Positions 1 to 7,721 of a DNA stretch of 64,000 bases are shown here, one piece after another. The stretch lies in NCBI RefSeq assembly GCF_051045985.1, contig NZ_CP157350.1:1-64000 (forward strand). The letters are read 5' to 3'. A model generated the notes under the pieces. That model was not told the origin of the DNA and did not search any database. It worked only from the letters and a program-made list of their open reading frames with translations. This stretch comes from Scardovia wiggsiae (lineage in GTDB: Bacteria; Actinomycetota; Actinomycetes; Actinomycetales; Bifidobacteriaceae). Positions within the stretch are counted from its first letter, which is position 1, and every line of letters begins with the position of its first letter. The position numbers and the translations under genes were made by a program.

Positions 1-1776
1 ATGGCCTTACATCATAGCAATACTGAGCCTACCGCTCAACAGCTATGGTCGCGGACCCGGAATTATATGAAGGACCAGGGGTATCTGAGCCCCCGTGATA
101 CAAACCTCGTTAGCGAAGTAAGCGCACTGGGTGTATTCGATAATATGATTATCCTCTCAGTTGACGCAGATTCACTCCGTTCTACTCTGGAAAACAAGCT
201 CCATGATGATATCAACGAATGCCTGTCAACTGTGTCTGACAAACCCATGACTTTCATTGTCAAAGTCAATACCCCGAACAATCCCTATACGGATACTGCA
301 AATACTGCGGACAGCGATATCAACAGAAACAATGTAGGGTATAAAGATAACGGCGGCAGCGGATATGCGGAACTGGGAACCGAAACAGGGATAAACCCTT
401 ATGAGCCGGACCTGAGCATATCGGAAAATATCGGTATTGATCCGGGCCTCATCGGAAATGTGGAAAACCCGGAAGGGACCGGGACCAGCAGCACTTTTGC
501 ACCGCGTAAAACAAAAACAAAAGGCTACACAGAGCCGTACACACCTGCCCACTACGGGCAGCACGCATCTGAAGTTTTACGCAGTGAACCGTCCGCAGAG
601 CATAAGGATGCACCGTTCCATGACCCGATATATAAAGGCGGCAGGGAACCTCAGCCGGCCGATAATATACAAAATCAGCCACATCTCCCTAAAACCCAGA
701 TATCGAGGAATGCCGTCACCCACCTTAACCCTTACGCGACTTTTGATACTTTCGTCCAGGGGACATCAAACCGCTTTGCAAAATCAGCAGCAGTAATAGT
801 TGCTGAGGCTCCGGGAACTGCAGACTATAACCCATTATTTATTTATGGCGGTTCAGGTCTGGGGAAGACCCATCTGCTCAATGCTGTCGGCAATTATGTG
901 CTCAGACAGGACCCTAAAGCAACAGTGCGGTATGTTACCGCAGAAGAATTCGTCAATGACTTCGTCAGTGCTCTTGCTGCAGGGGCAAGGAAACAGGCAG
1001 CTTTAGCTAATTTTACCAAGAAATACAGGAATGTTGACGTCCTGCTGCTTGATGATATCCAGTTTTTCCGCGGTACTGAAACAATGGAACAGTTCTTCCA
1101 CACGTTCAATGAACTGACCAGTACAGGCAAGCAGATAGTCATTGCGTCCGATGTTGCACCTAATAATCTCAAAGGCTTCAATGAAAGGCTGAGGACACGC
1201 TTCAACAAAGGGCTTGTTGTTGATGTTGCACCGCCGGAAAAAGAGACACGGCTGGCAATACTGCGGCTGAAGGTCTCCAACAGTATTGTCCCTGTCCCTA
1301 ATGATGTCCTCGATTATATCGCCGACAAAATCACAGACAGTGTCCGTGAGCTTGAGGGGGCGCTTACCCGCGTCACAGCTATAGCAACGCTTAATGACCA
1401 GCCGGTGAGCCGTACTTTAGCAGAGCAGACCCTCCACGATTTTTTCAATTCCGACGTGGAAGTTACGCCTACAAGCATTATCACCAATGTAGCGCATCAC
1501 TATACACTTACTTTTGACGATATCGTCGGGCCCTCACGTACAAAAAACGTTGCCGAAGCCCGGCAGGTATCCATGTATCTTATTCGGGAAATGACAAGCC
1601 TTTCTCTTGTTGATATCGGCGAAATATTCGGAGGGCGCGACCACTCCACAGTCATGCATGCCTGCAAAAAGATTGCCAATGAGATGGGCAAAAAACGCGC
1701 CCTCTACAATAACGTCAATGAAATCACTATGTATATCAAACAGAAAGATTCAATCAGCCCTGTTTCCCGTAATTGA
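1..1776 (+). CDS. dnaA: Chromosomal replication initiator protein DnaA
   Basis: AAA+ initiator that binds DnaA boxes at oriC, melts the origin and helps load the replicative helicase. An N-terminal domain I (about residues 1-90) is followed by a long, Gly/Asn/Pro-rich variable linker (to about 235). Then comes the AAA+ core with Walker A GGSGLGKTHLLNA near residue 283 and Walker B VLLLDDIQFF near 347. The C-terminal helix-turn-helix carries the DnaA signature GGRDHSTVMHACKK near 544. At 591 residues it is longer than the E. coli protein because of the linker, as is usual in Actinobacteria. The window begins exactly at its ATG, the conventional first base of a finished chromosome, so no upstream ribosome site can be seen. 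The downstream gap holds its own binding sites. Confidence 0.98.
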   Translation: MALHHSNTEPTAQQLWSRTRNYMKDQGYLSPRDTNLVSEVSALGVFDNMIILSVDADSLRSTLENKLHDDINECLSTVSDKPMTFIVKVNTPNNPYTDTANTADSDINRNNVGYKDNGGSGYAELGTETGINPYEPDLSISENIGIDPGLIGNVENPEGTGTSSTFAPRKTKTKGYTEPYTPAHYGQHASEVLRSEPSAEHKDAPFHDPIYKGGREPQPADNIQNQPHLPKTQISRNAVTHLNPYATFDTFVQGTSNRFAKSAAVIVAEAPGTADYNPLFIYGGSGLGKTHLLNAVGNYVLRQDPKATVRYVTAEEFVNDFVSALAAGARKQAALANFTKKYRNVDVLLLDDIQFFRGTETMEQFFHTFNELTSTGKQIVIASDVAPNNLKGFNERLRTRFNKGLVVDVAPPEKETRLAILRLKVSNSIVPVPNDVLDYIADKITDSVRELEGALTRVTAIATLNDQPVSRTLAEQTLHDFFNSDVEVTPTSIITNVAHHYTLTFDDIVGPSRTKNVAEARQVSMYLIREMTSLSLVDIGEIFGGRDHSTVMHACKKIANEMGKKRALYNNVNEITMYIKQKDSISPVSRN

Positions 1777-1976
1777 CCGGTATTCACGCGGATCAGATAT
1801 TCGGATATGGATGTAACAGTACAGTTCTGCCTATTCTGCCGATCCCTGAAATATATAGATTATACGGTTTCCTCATTAATAATTCCCTGTTACGTCTTTT
1901 CACAGAAATATACTGTGCTTCTATTTTGCTTTATTTTTCTGCTTCCTCCCTTTACATCCTCTCCATTTTGTGAAGA

Positions 1977-2220
1977 AACTTATCCACAATACTTTCCACA
2001 GATATATGATAACCCTGAGGATAAGTAAGATATTGGCGTGGAAAACATGGGCAAAAAACGTTAATAAAATTAACATTTTTGAGGATAAAAAATCCATAAC
2101 ATATTGCATGTGAGTAACATCAAAGTTATCCACATTTTCTAAACTGATTTTCCACATGCAACCGTTGCCTTCACAATTGATATCATGCGGTTCATACACC
2201 ATTTCCACATCTTCCACAGC
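1977..2220. other. Chromosomal replication origin oriC (DnaA-box cluster)
   Basis: The AT-rich dnaA-dnaN gap holds a cluster of DnaA boxes. Perfect TTATCCACA lies at 1980-1988 and 2126-2134. Close variants are CTTTCCACA at 1992-2000, TTTTCCACA at 2148-2156, ATTTCCACA at 2201-2209 and TCTTCCACA at 2210-2218. On the minus strand TTATCCTCA occurs at 2016-2024 and 2080-2088. Between the box groups is an AT-rich stretch (2041-2110) with the inverted repeat GTTAAT-AAA-ATTAAC at 2060-2074, a reasonable candidate for the unwinding element. Position between dnaA and dnaN is the standard actinobacterial oriC location. The flanks 1777-1976 and 2221-2362 hold no supported gene; the second must contain the dnaN promoter, and TACAAT at 2311-2316 is a possible -10. 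Confidence 0.92.
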
Positions 2221-2362
2221 CTCTACTACGACTACTATCTAATTTATATACTTGCCCTTTTAGCCATAACCGCATGCACCATCCCGTTTCGTATATGTTC
2301 GTTCGCCCGTTACAATAGACTCATAAGACTTAAAGTTTGCCAGACTACGAACTGAGGTACTA

Positions 2363-3487
2363 ATGAAGGTTGAGATTGATTCCTCTGCTTTTTCAGAGGC
2401 TGTATCATGGACTACCCGTATTATCCCTGCCAGGCCTGCGACACCTATCCTTACAGGTGTAAAGCTCGAAGCAGCTGACGGTACCCTCCAGCTCTCAGCA
2501 TTTGATTATGAAATTTCTGCGCGCCATCACATTGAAGCAGGAATCGATGAAGACGGCACTGTTGTAGTACAGGGAAAGCTCCTTGCAGATATAGCTAAAG
2601 CCCTGCCGAGCGGGAAGACCTACTTATCAACAAATGGCTCAAAATTAACAGTTTCAGGAGGAAAATCCACCTTCTCCCTCCAGCTGATGCCTGAATCCGA
2701 TTATCCTGAACTTCCTGAAATACCTTCCTCTTTAGGCGCTATAGACGGAGATACTTTCTCGCACGCTATCGCCCAGGCAGCTGTTGCTATTTCCCGTGAA
2801 GAATCAAGGCCTGTGCTTACCGGGGTCCGTGTAGCCTTTTCTGGTGATAAAGTGCAAATGACTGCAACAGACCGTTTCCGTCTGTCACGGTCAACCTTTA
2901 CGTGGTCTCCTGCGCAGGATGATACTGATACAGCATTGCTTGTGCGGGGAAACCTCCTGCGTGATATTTCACGCTCCCTGGATACTGCGCAGAACGTTGT
3001 TCTTGGGTTCAACAGCGAGTCGCCGACACTGGTAAGTTTTACCAACGCTGGGAAAGTTTCAACGACTCAGCTTATTGATGGCGAGTTCCCGTCAGTTGAC
3101 CGCCTTTTTGTTTCTGAATACCCGATCCAGGCGGTTATTGACAAAAATGCCCTTATTGATGCTATCCGGCGTGTATCCCTTGTAGCAGAACGGAATGCCC
3201 CTATCCGTATGGTTTTCGATAATAACGAAGTGACTCTGTCTGCAGGATCGGCTGACGAATCCCAGGCAACAGAAGTGATCCCGGTTGATATGGATGGAGA
3301 TCCCATTACGATCGCTTTCAACCCTAATTACCTTCTCGAAGGCCTGGGGGCAATTTATGAACCGTATGTCCGCGTAAAGATGGTCTCTCCTATAAAGGCA
3401 GTGGAATTTAACGGGCAGCAGGAGCAGGACGGCAATGAATCGCTGGATTACCGGTATCTTCTGGTCCCGGTACGGTTTGTTGACTGA
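2363..3487 (+). CDS. dnaN: DNA polymerase III subunit beta (sliding clamp)
   Basis: Ring-shaped processivity clamp that tethers DNA polymerase III to DNA and serves as a platform for repair and regulatory proteins. The 374-residue length and the three repeated clamp folds match the family. Recognisable pieces are TRIIPARPATPILTGV early, the middle-domain RPVLTGVRV repeat and the C-terminal YRYLLVPVRFVD end, close to the typical carboxy tail of actinobacterial DnaN. The ATG at 2363 follows a GAGGT-like ribosome site in ACTGAGGTACTA. It lies immediately downstream of oriC and 38 bases before recF, so dnaN, recF and the DUF721 gene probably form one transcription unit. Confidence 0.97.
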   Translation: MKVEIDSSAFSEAVSWTTRIIPARPATPILTGVKLEAADGTLQLSAFDYEISARHHIEAGIDEDGTVVVQGKLLADIAKALPSGKTYLSTNGSKLTVSGGKSTFSLQLMPESDYPELPEIPSSLGAIDGDTFSHAIAQAAVAISREESRPVLTGVRVAFSGDKVQMTATDRFRLSRSTFTWSPAQDDTDTALLVRGNLLRDISRSLDTAQNVVLGFNSESPTLVSFTNAGKVSTTQLIDGEFPSVDRLFVSEYPIQAVIDKNALIDAIRRVSLVAERNAPIRMVFDNNEVTLSAGSADESQATEVIPVDMDGDPITIAFNPNYLLEGLGAIYEPYVRVKMVSPIKAVEFNGQQEQDGNESLDYRYLLVPVRFVD

Positions 3488-3525
3488 CCATCTCGGGCTT
3501 ATTGAACCAAAGTAAAGAGTATTCT

Positions 3526-4890
3526 GTGTATATTTCGCGGCTTGCCCTTGACTATTTCAGGTCGTGGGACCACTGTGTCCTTGATCTGGGCAGCCATGTC
3601 AATGTACTTTTTGGGCATAACGGCCTGGGCAAAACAAATATTGCTGAGGCAGTAGAGTTCCTCTCAACAGGGTCCAGCCACAGGGCGGGCTCATCACAGC
3701 CGCTTATACAGCATGGGCAGAAAAGTGCAGTTATACGGGCAAATGTGGAATCAGGCCGAGATGTTTCTGATCCTGATATTTCCGGCTCTGAAAAAAAGAC
3801 GGGAACAAAACCTGATCAGTATACGGTAACTATCCCTGCAAAAGGTGCAAACCGTGCCCGCATCAACAACGGCCCTGCACTTTATCTGCGCGATATAGTG
3901 GGGAATATCAAAACTGTTTCTTTTACCCCTGAAGACCAATGGCTTATTTCCCTTGATCCGACAAGGCGGCGCAGTTTCCTTGATAGTGCAGGGTCACAGG
4001 TAATACGGGATTATTTTAGGGTCTTGCAGAAGTATGCCCATGTCTCAAAGCAGAGGTCAGCACTTCTGAAGAACATTGCGAACAGAAGGGATATGGGCAG
4101 CAGTACTTATGGTCCTGAAGGCGATGGCCGGTACAGCGGATATAGCAGCCAGGGGTATGATAGCCAGAGTATCGCTCAGGATTATTCGAGTTTGGAAGTA
4201 TGGACCGGGCAGCTGATCAGCACAGGTATAGAGCTGACCCGGTTAAGGGCCAGTATCTGTGATCAGCTGGAAGGGCCGTTTTCGCGGATCTATTCCCATA
4301 TTGCAGGGGACAGCCAGAAAGCAACGCTGGAATATTCCCCGTCTTTTACGGAAGTGTATGATTTTCCTGATGATCCATTTTCCGCTATAAGCAGCCATTT
4401 CCAGCGGCTGTTTGAAGGGGAGGCCGCCCAGGCACGGAACTTGATAGGACCGCATCGCGACGATATAGGCTTTTTCCTCAATTCAATGCCGGCACGCGAA
4501 TATGCGTCAAACGGTGAATTATGGACCCTGGCTTTAGCATTGAAAATGGCTCTGTTTGAAGTATTATCAGAGAAAATGGCTGCCGGGCATAATGAACGCC
4601 ATAATGATAATGATACCGGAAATACACTGTCCGACTCCGGCAATAATTTTCACGGGATCAGGAACAAGCCTATCCTTATCCTTGATGATGTCTTCTCCCA
4701 GCTTGATACATACAGACGCACAAAAATCGTTGATTTTGCTGCAGGTCAGGGGCAGGTTATCATTACTGCTGCATCACAGAGCGATATACCTGATGAATTT
4801 ATTTCCGGGAATGCTGATCCGCGTGCCGGCGTAAAGCTTATTAATGTTGAAAAAGTCAGGGACAATACTGATGATATATGGGGCGGTTGA
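3526..4890 (+). CDS. recF: DNA replication and repair protein RecF
   Basis: SMC/ABC-like ATPase that binds gapped DNA and helps RecOR load RecA during gap repair and fork restart. Walker A GHNGLGKTN is near the N-terminus, the RecF signature LIGPHRDD lies in the C-terminal third and Walker B ILILDDVFSQLD follows. I chose GTG at 3526 because it gives the usual start MYISRLALDYFRSW and has AAAGAG a few bases upstream. An in-frame TTG at 3502 would add eight residues (462 aa). Two Ser/Gly/Tyr- and Asp/Asn-rich inserts (about 4090-4180 and 4590-4640) make it longer than most RecF proteins. Its stop overlaps the next start in TGATG. Confidence 0.94.
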   Translation: MYISRLALDYFRSWDHCVLDLGSHVNVLFGHNGLGKTNIAEAVEFLSTGSSHRAGSSQPLIQHGQKSAVIRANVESGRDVSDPDISGSEKKTGTKPDQYTVTIPAKGANRARINNGPALYLRDIVGNIKTVSFTPEDQWLISLDPTRRRSFLDSAGSQVIRDYFRVLQKYAHVSKQRSALLKNIANRRDMGSSTYGPEGDGRYSGYSSQGYDSQSIAQDYSSLEVWTGQLISTGIELTRLRASICDQLEGPFSRIYSHIAGDSQKATLEYSPSFTEVYDFPDDPFSAISSHFQRLFEGEAAQARNLIGPHRDDIGFFLNSMPAREYASNGELWTLALALKMALFEVLSEKMAAGHNERHNDNDTGNTLSDSGNNFHGIRNKPILILDDVFSQLDTYRRTKIVDFAAGQGQVIITAASQSDIPDEFISGNADPRAGVKLINVEKVRDNTDDIWGG

Positions 4891-5393
4891 TGGCAGAAAA
4901 TAACCGGGAATCTGTAACACCCGTAGCAGAGCGGCTCGGGCTGCCGCAGAAAAAGCTTCCTGCGCAGATATTTAAACGGTATAGAAAACTGTTTACTCAG
5001 AAGCGTGATTACGCCCTGATGAATGAAAAGGCCAGGGACAGCTTCGGCAAAAAAGGGCGCGACCCCAAGGATCTTGATACAGCTCTGGAAAAACTGTTTG
5101 CTTCGGGCAGCGGCGTATGGAAAAAGAACCTTATGCTTGCCAAACTGCAGACGCAGTGGGGAAGCGTTGTCGGAAACCATATTGCGCAGCACACGAGTGT
5201 GGGATCGTATTCGGACGGACTTCTGGTTATTACAGCAGATTCCCCTGTGTGGGCTACCCAGCTGACATATATGGTGCCGCAGCTGAAAAAAGTAATATCA
5301 CAAAGGCTTCAGGGGCTTCCTGTAACCCAGATCCGTGTGACCGGTCCGCAATCTTCGGCAAAAAAATATCGAGGAATTCGGCGGGGGCTGTAA
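4890..5393 (+). CDS. DUF721 (DciA-like) domain protein
   Basis: Small basic protein of the DUF721 family, which in many bacteria lies between recF and gyrB and is related to the helicase-loading factor DciA. The domain is visible in the second half: a Trp/Gly-containing start (LQTQWGSVVGNHIAQHTSVGS), then GLLVITADSPVWATQLTYM and a closing helix ending in a conserved-looking VTQIRVTGPQ. The N-terminal half is Lys/Arg-rich and probably flexible. The ATG at 4890 shares one base with the recF stop (TGATG), suggesting translational coupling. An ATG at 4878 is in frame but would sit inside recF. A role in helicase handling is inferred from the family, not shown by the sequence. Confidence 0.85.
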   Translation: MAENNRESVTPVAERLGLPQKKLPAQIFKRYRKLFTQKRDYALMNEKARDSFGKKGRDPKDLDTALEKLFASGSGVWKKNLMLAKLQTQWGSVVGNHIAQHTSVGSYSDGLLVITADSPVWATQLTYMVPQLKKVISQRLQGLPVTQIRVTGPQSSAKKYRGIRRGL

Positions 5394-5587
5394 CCTGCTG
5401 CTGACATCGAAATAATCCGCTGAAGGCTTCTCAGTAGCATAACGTCTACTTCTTTTGGTACCCTATGTATATCATGTGTGAATGCGTTTAAGAGCCGTTT
5501 CTGTGCTTTTTAGCGTGAAGTACTTGCGGAAAGTACTCCGAAATTGCTTATGTGGCAAAGGCGATATTGGGGTTTAAGGAGGACAGC

Positions 5588-7663
5588 TTGGCTGGCAGTG
5601 AAGAAAATGGACAGGTGCAGAAGGAAACTCAGCGTGAGGGCAACGGCGAGCAGCTTGACGACGATATGAAACCGGACCATTATGATGCGAGCGATCTCAG
5701 AGTCCTTGAAGGGCTTGAAGCTGTACGTATCCGTCCGGGAATGTATATAGGGTCTACAGGCCCGCGGGGGCTCCATCATCTGGTTTATGAAATAGTTGAC
5801 AATTCAGTTGATGAAGCGCTTGCGGGGTATGCTTCGCATATTGAAGTGACGATCTTGCCGGATAATGGTGTGCAGGTAATAGATGACGGCCGCGGAATCC
5901 CTGTTGATGAAGTTCCGGGAGAAGGCCGGTCCGGTGTGGAAACGGTTATGACCAAACTGCATGCAGGAGGCAAATTTGGCGGCGGCGGCTACGCTGTATC
6001 CGGCGGCCTCCATGGCGTAGGTATTTCTGTTGTGAATGCGCTTTCCACCAGAGTGGATATTGAAGTGCGCCGCCAGGGATTCCACTGGACCCAGACGTAT
6101 ATTGATCAGAGGCCATCAGCCCCGTTAAAAAAAGGCAGGGCTATGGATGAGGGCGAAAGCACGGGTACTTCTGTAACTTTCTGGGCAGACCCTCAGATAT
6201 TTGATGCAACAGAATATGATTTCGAGACCCTCCGCGCACGTTTCCAGCAGATGGCCTTCCTGAATAAAGGGCTGAAAATATCCCTGACTGATCTGCGCAC
6301 AGTAGATGAAGCTGTAGATGAAGTTGCCTCAGAGGATAATAATCCTTCTGGAAACGGGCATCGTACGGTTACGTACCAGTACGTCAACGGCATTAAGGAT
6401 TATGTCGATTATCTGGTCAAAGCCAAAAAATCCGCTGTGATCGAAGAAGATATCATTGATATTGATGCAGAAGATACGCAGCAGGGTATTTCTGCTGAGA
6501 TCGCCATGCAGTGGACTTCAGGGTATTCTGAATCCGTCCACACTTTTGCCAATACGATCTCAACAACTGAAGGCGGGACCCATGAAGAAGGTTTCCGCGC
6601 CGCGCTTACCGGCCTTGTTAACCGGTATGCCCGTGAAAAAGGCATCCTTAAAGATAAAGATGAAAACCTCTCCGGTGATGATGTGCGTGAAGGGCTTGTG
6701 GCGGTGATTTCCGTTAAGCTGACAGTCCCGCAGTTCGAAGGGCAGACGAAAACCAAGCTCGGCAATGCGATCGCTAAGACCTTCGTCCAGCGCGTTATGA
6801 CGGAACGGATGGCCGACTGGTTTGATGCCCATCCGAGCGAAGCGAAATCGATCATCCAGAAAGGTATGGAAGCTGCACGGGCACGCCTGGCAGCCAAAAA
6901 AGCGCGTGAATCGACAAGGCGCAAGTCGATCTTTGAATCAGCCGGGATGCCTGATAAGCTGAAAGACTGCCAGTCTTCAGACCCTGCAGAATGCGAGCTG
7001 TTCATTGTGGAAGGTGATTCGGCAGGCGGTTCCGCTATCCAGGGGCGCAACCCGATAACCCAGGCTATCCTTCCTCTGCGGGGGAAGATCCTCAATACAG
7101 AACGTGCCTCACTCGACCGTATGATGAAGTCAGATACCATTGAATCCCTTATTACCGCAGTTGGCGGAGGATATGGGGAAGATTTCGACGTGAGCAAGGT
7201 ACGCTACCATAAGATCATCATTATGGCTGATGCTGATGTTGACGGCGCCCATATTGCAACATTGAACCTGACATTATTCTTCCGCTATATGCGGCCTATG
7301 ATCACTGAAGGCTATGTATATGTTGCAATGCCTCCGCTGTACAGGCTGAAATGGACGAAAGGCGCGCACGATTTCGTCTATACCGACGCTGAGCGTGACC
7401 GTATGCTGGAGGAAGGGCGGGCTTCCGGCAGGCAGCTCCCTAAAGGCGAAGGTATCCAGCGGTACAAGGGCCTGGGTGAAATGACATATCAGGAATTATG
7501 GGAAACCACAATGGACCCTGAACACCGCATTTTGAAGCAGATACATATTGAGGATGCTGCACAGGCGGATGAGACATTCTCCATGCTGATGGGTGAGGAT
7601 GTGGAGCCGCGCCGCCTGTTCATCCAGCGTAATGCCCGTGATGCACGCTTCATAGATGCATAG
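5588..7663 (+). CDS. gyrB: DNA gyrase subunit B
   Basis: ATPase subunit of type IIA topoisomerase; with GyrA it introduces negative supercoils. The GHKL ATPase domain shows VDNSVDEALAGYA, DDGRGIPVD and GGLHGVGISVVNALS. The GQTKTKLGN motif marks the switch lysine, and the TOPRIM domain has VEGDSAGGSA and MADADVDGAHI. The C-terminal GyrB tail ends at RDARFIDA. The start is not obvious. GTG at 5552 is the most upstream in-frame start, but the strong AAGGAGGA at 5576-5583 sits four bases before TTG 5588, which I prefer (691 residues). The 5394-5587 gap contains the gyrB leader; an AGTACT-containing inverted repeat near 5519-5541 is visible there but unexplained. Confidence 0.97.
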   Translation: MAGSEENGQVQKETQREGNGEQLDDDMKPDHYDASDLRVLEGLEAVRIRPGMYIGSTGPRGLHHLVYEIVDNSVDEALAGYASHIEVTILPDNGVQVIDDGRGIPVDEVPGEGRSGVETVMTKLHAGGKFGGGGYAVSGGLHGVGISVVNALSTRVDIEVRRQGFHWTQTYIDQRPSAPLKKGRAMDEGESTGTSVTFWADPQIFDATEYDFETLRARFQQMAFLNKGLKISLTDLRTVDEAVDEVASEDNNPSGNGHRTVTYQYVNGIKDYVDYLVKAKKSAVIEEDIIDIDAEDTQQGISAEIAMQWTSGYSESVHTFANTISTTEGGTHEEGFRAALTGLVNRYAREKGILKDKDENLSGDDVREGLVAVISVKLTVPQFEGQTKTKLGNAIAKTFVQRVMTERMADWFDAHPSEAKSIIQKGMEAARARLAAKKARESTRRKSIFESAGMPDKLKDCQSSDPAECELFIVEGDSAGGSAIQGRNPITQAILPLRGKILNTERASLDRMMKSDTIESLITAVGGGYGEDFDVSKVRYHKIIIMADADVDGAHIATLNLTLFFRYMRPMITEGYVYVAMPPLYRLKWTKGAHDFVYTDAERDRMLEEGRASGRQLPKGEGIQRYKGLGEMTYQELWETTMDPEHRILKQIHIEDAAQADETFSMLMGEDVEPRRLFIQRNARDARFIDA

Positions 7664-7721
7664 CCAATCCCTATAGTGCAGATATCAACAGGAACAGGAA
7701 CATCAAAGGTAAGGAAGAACC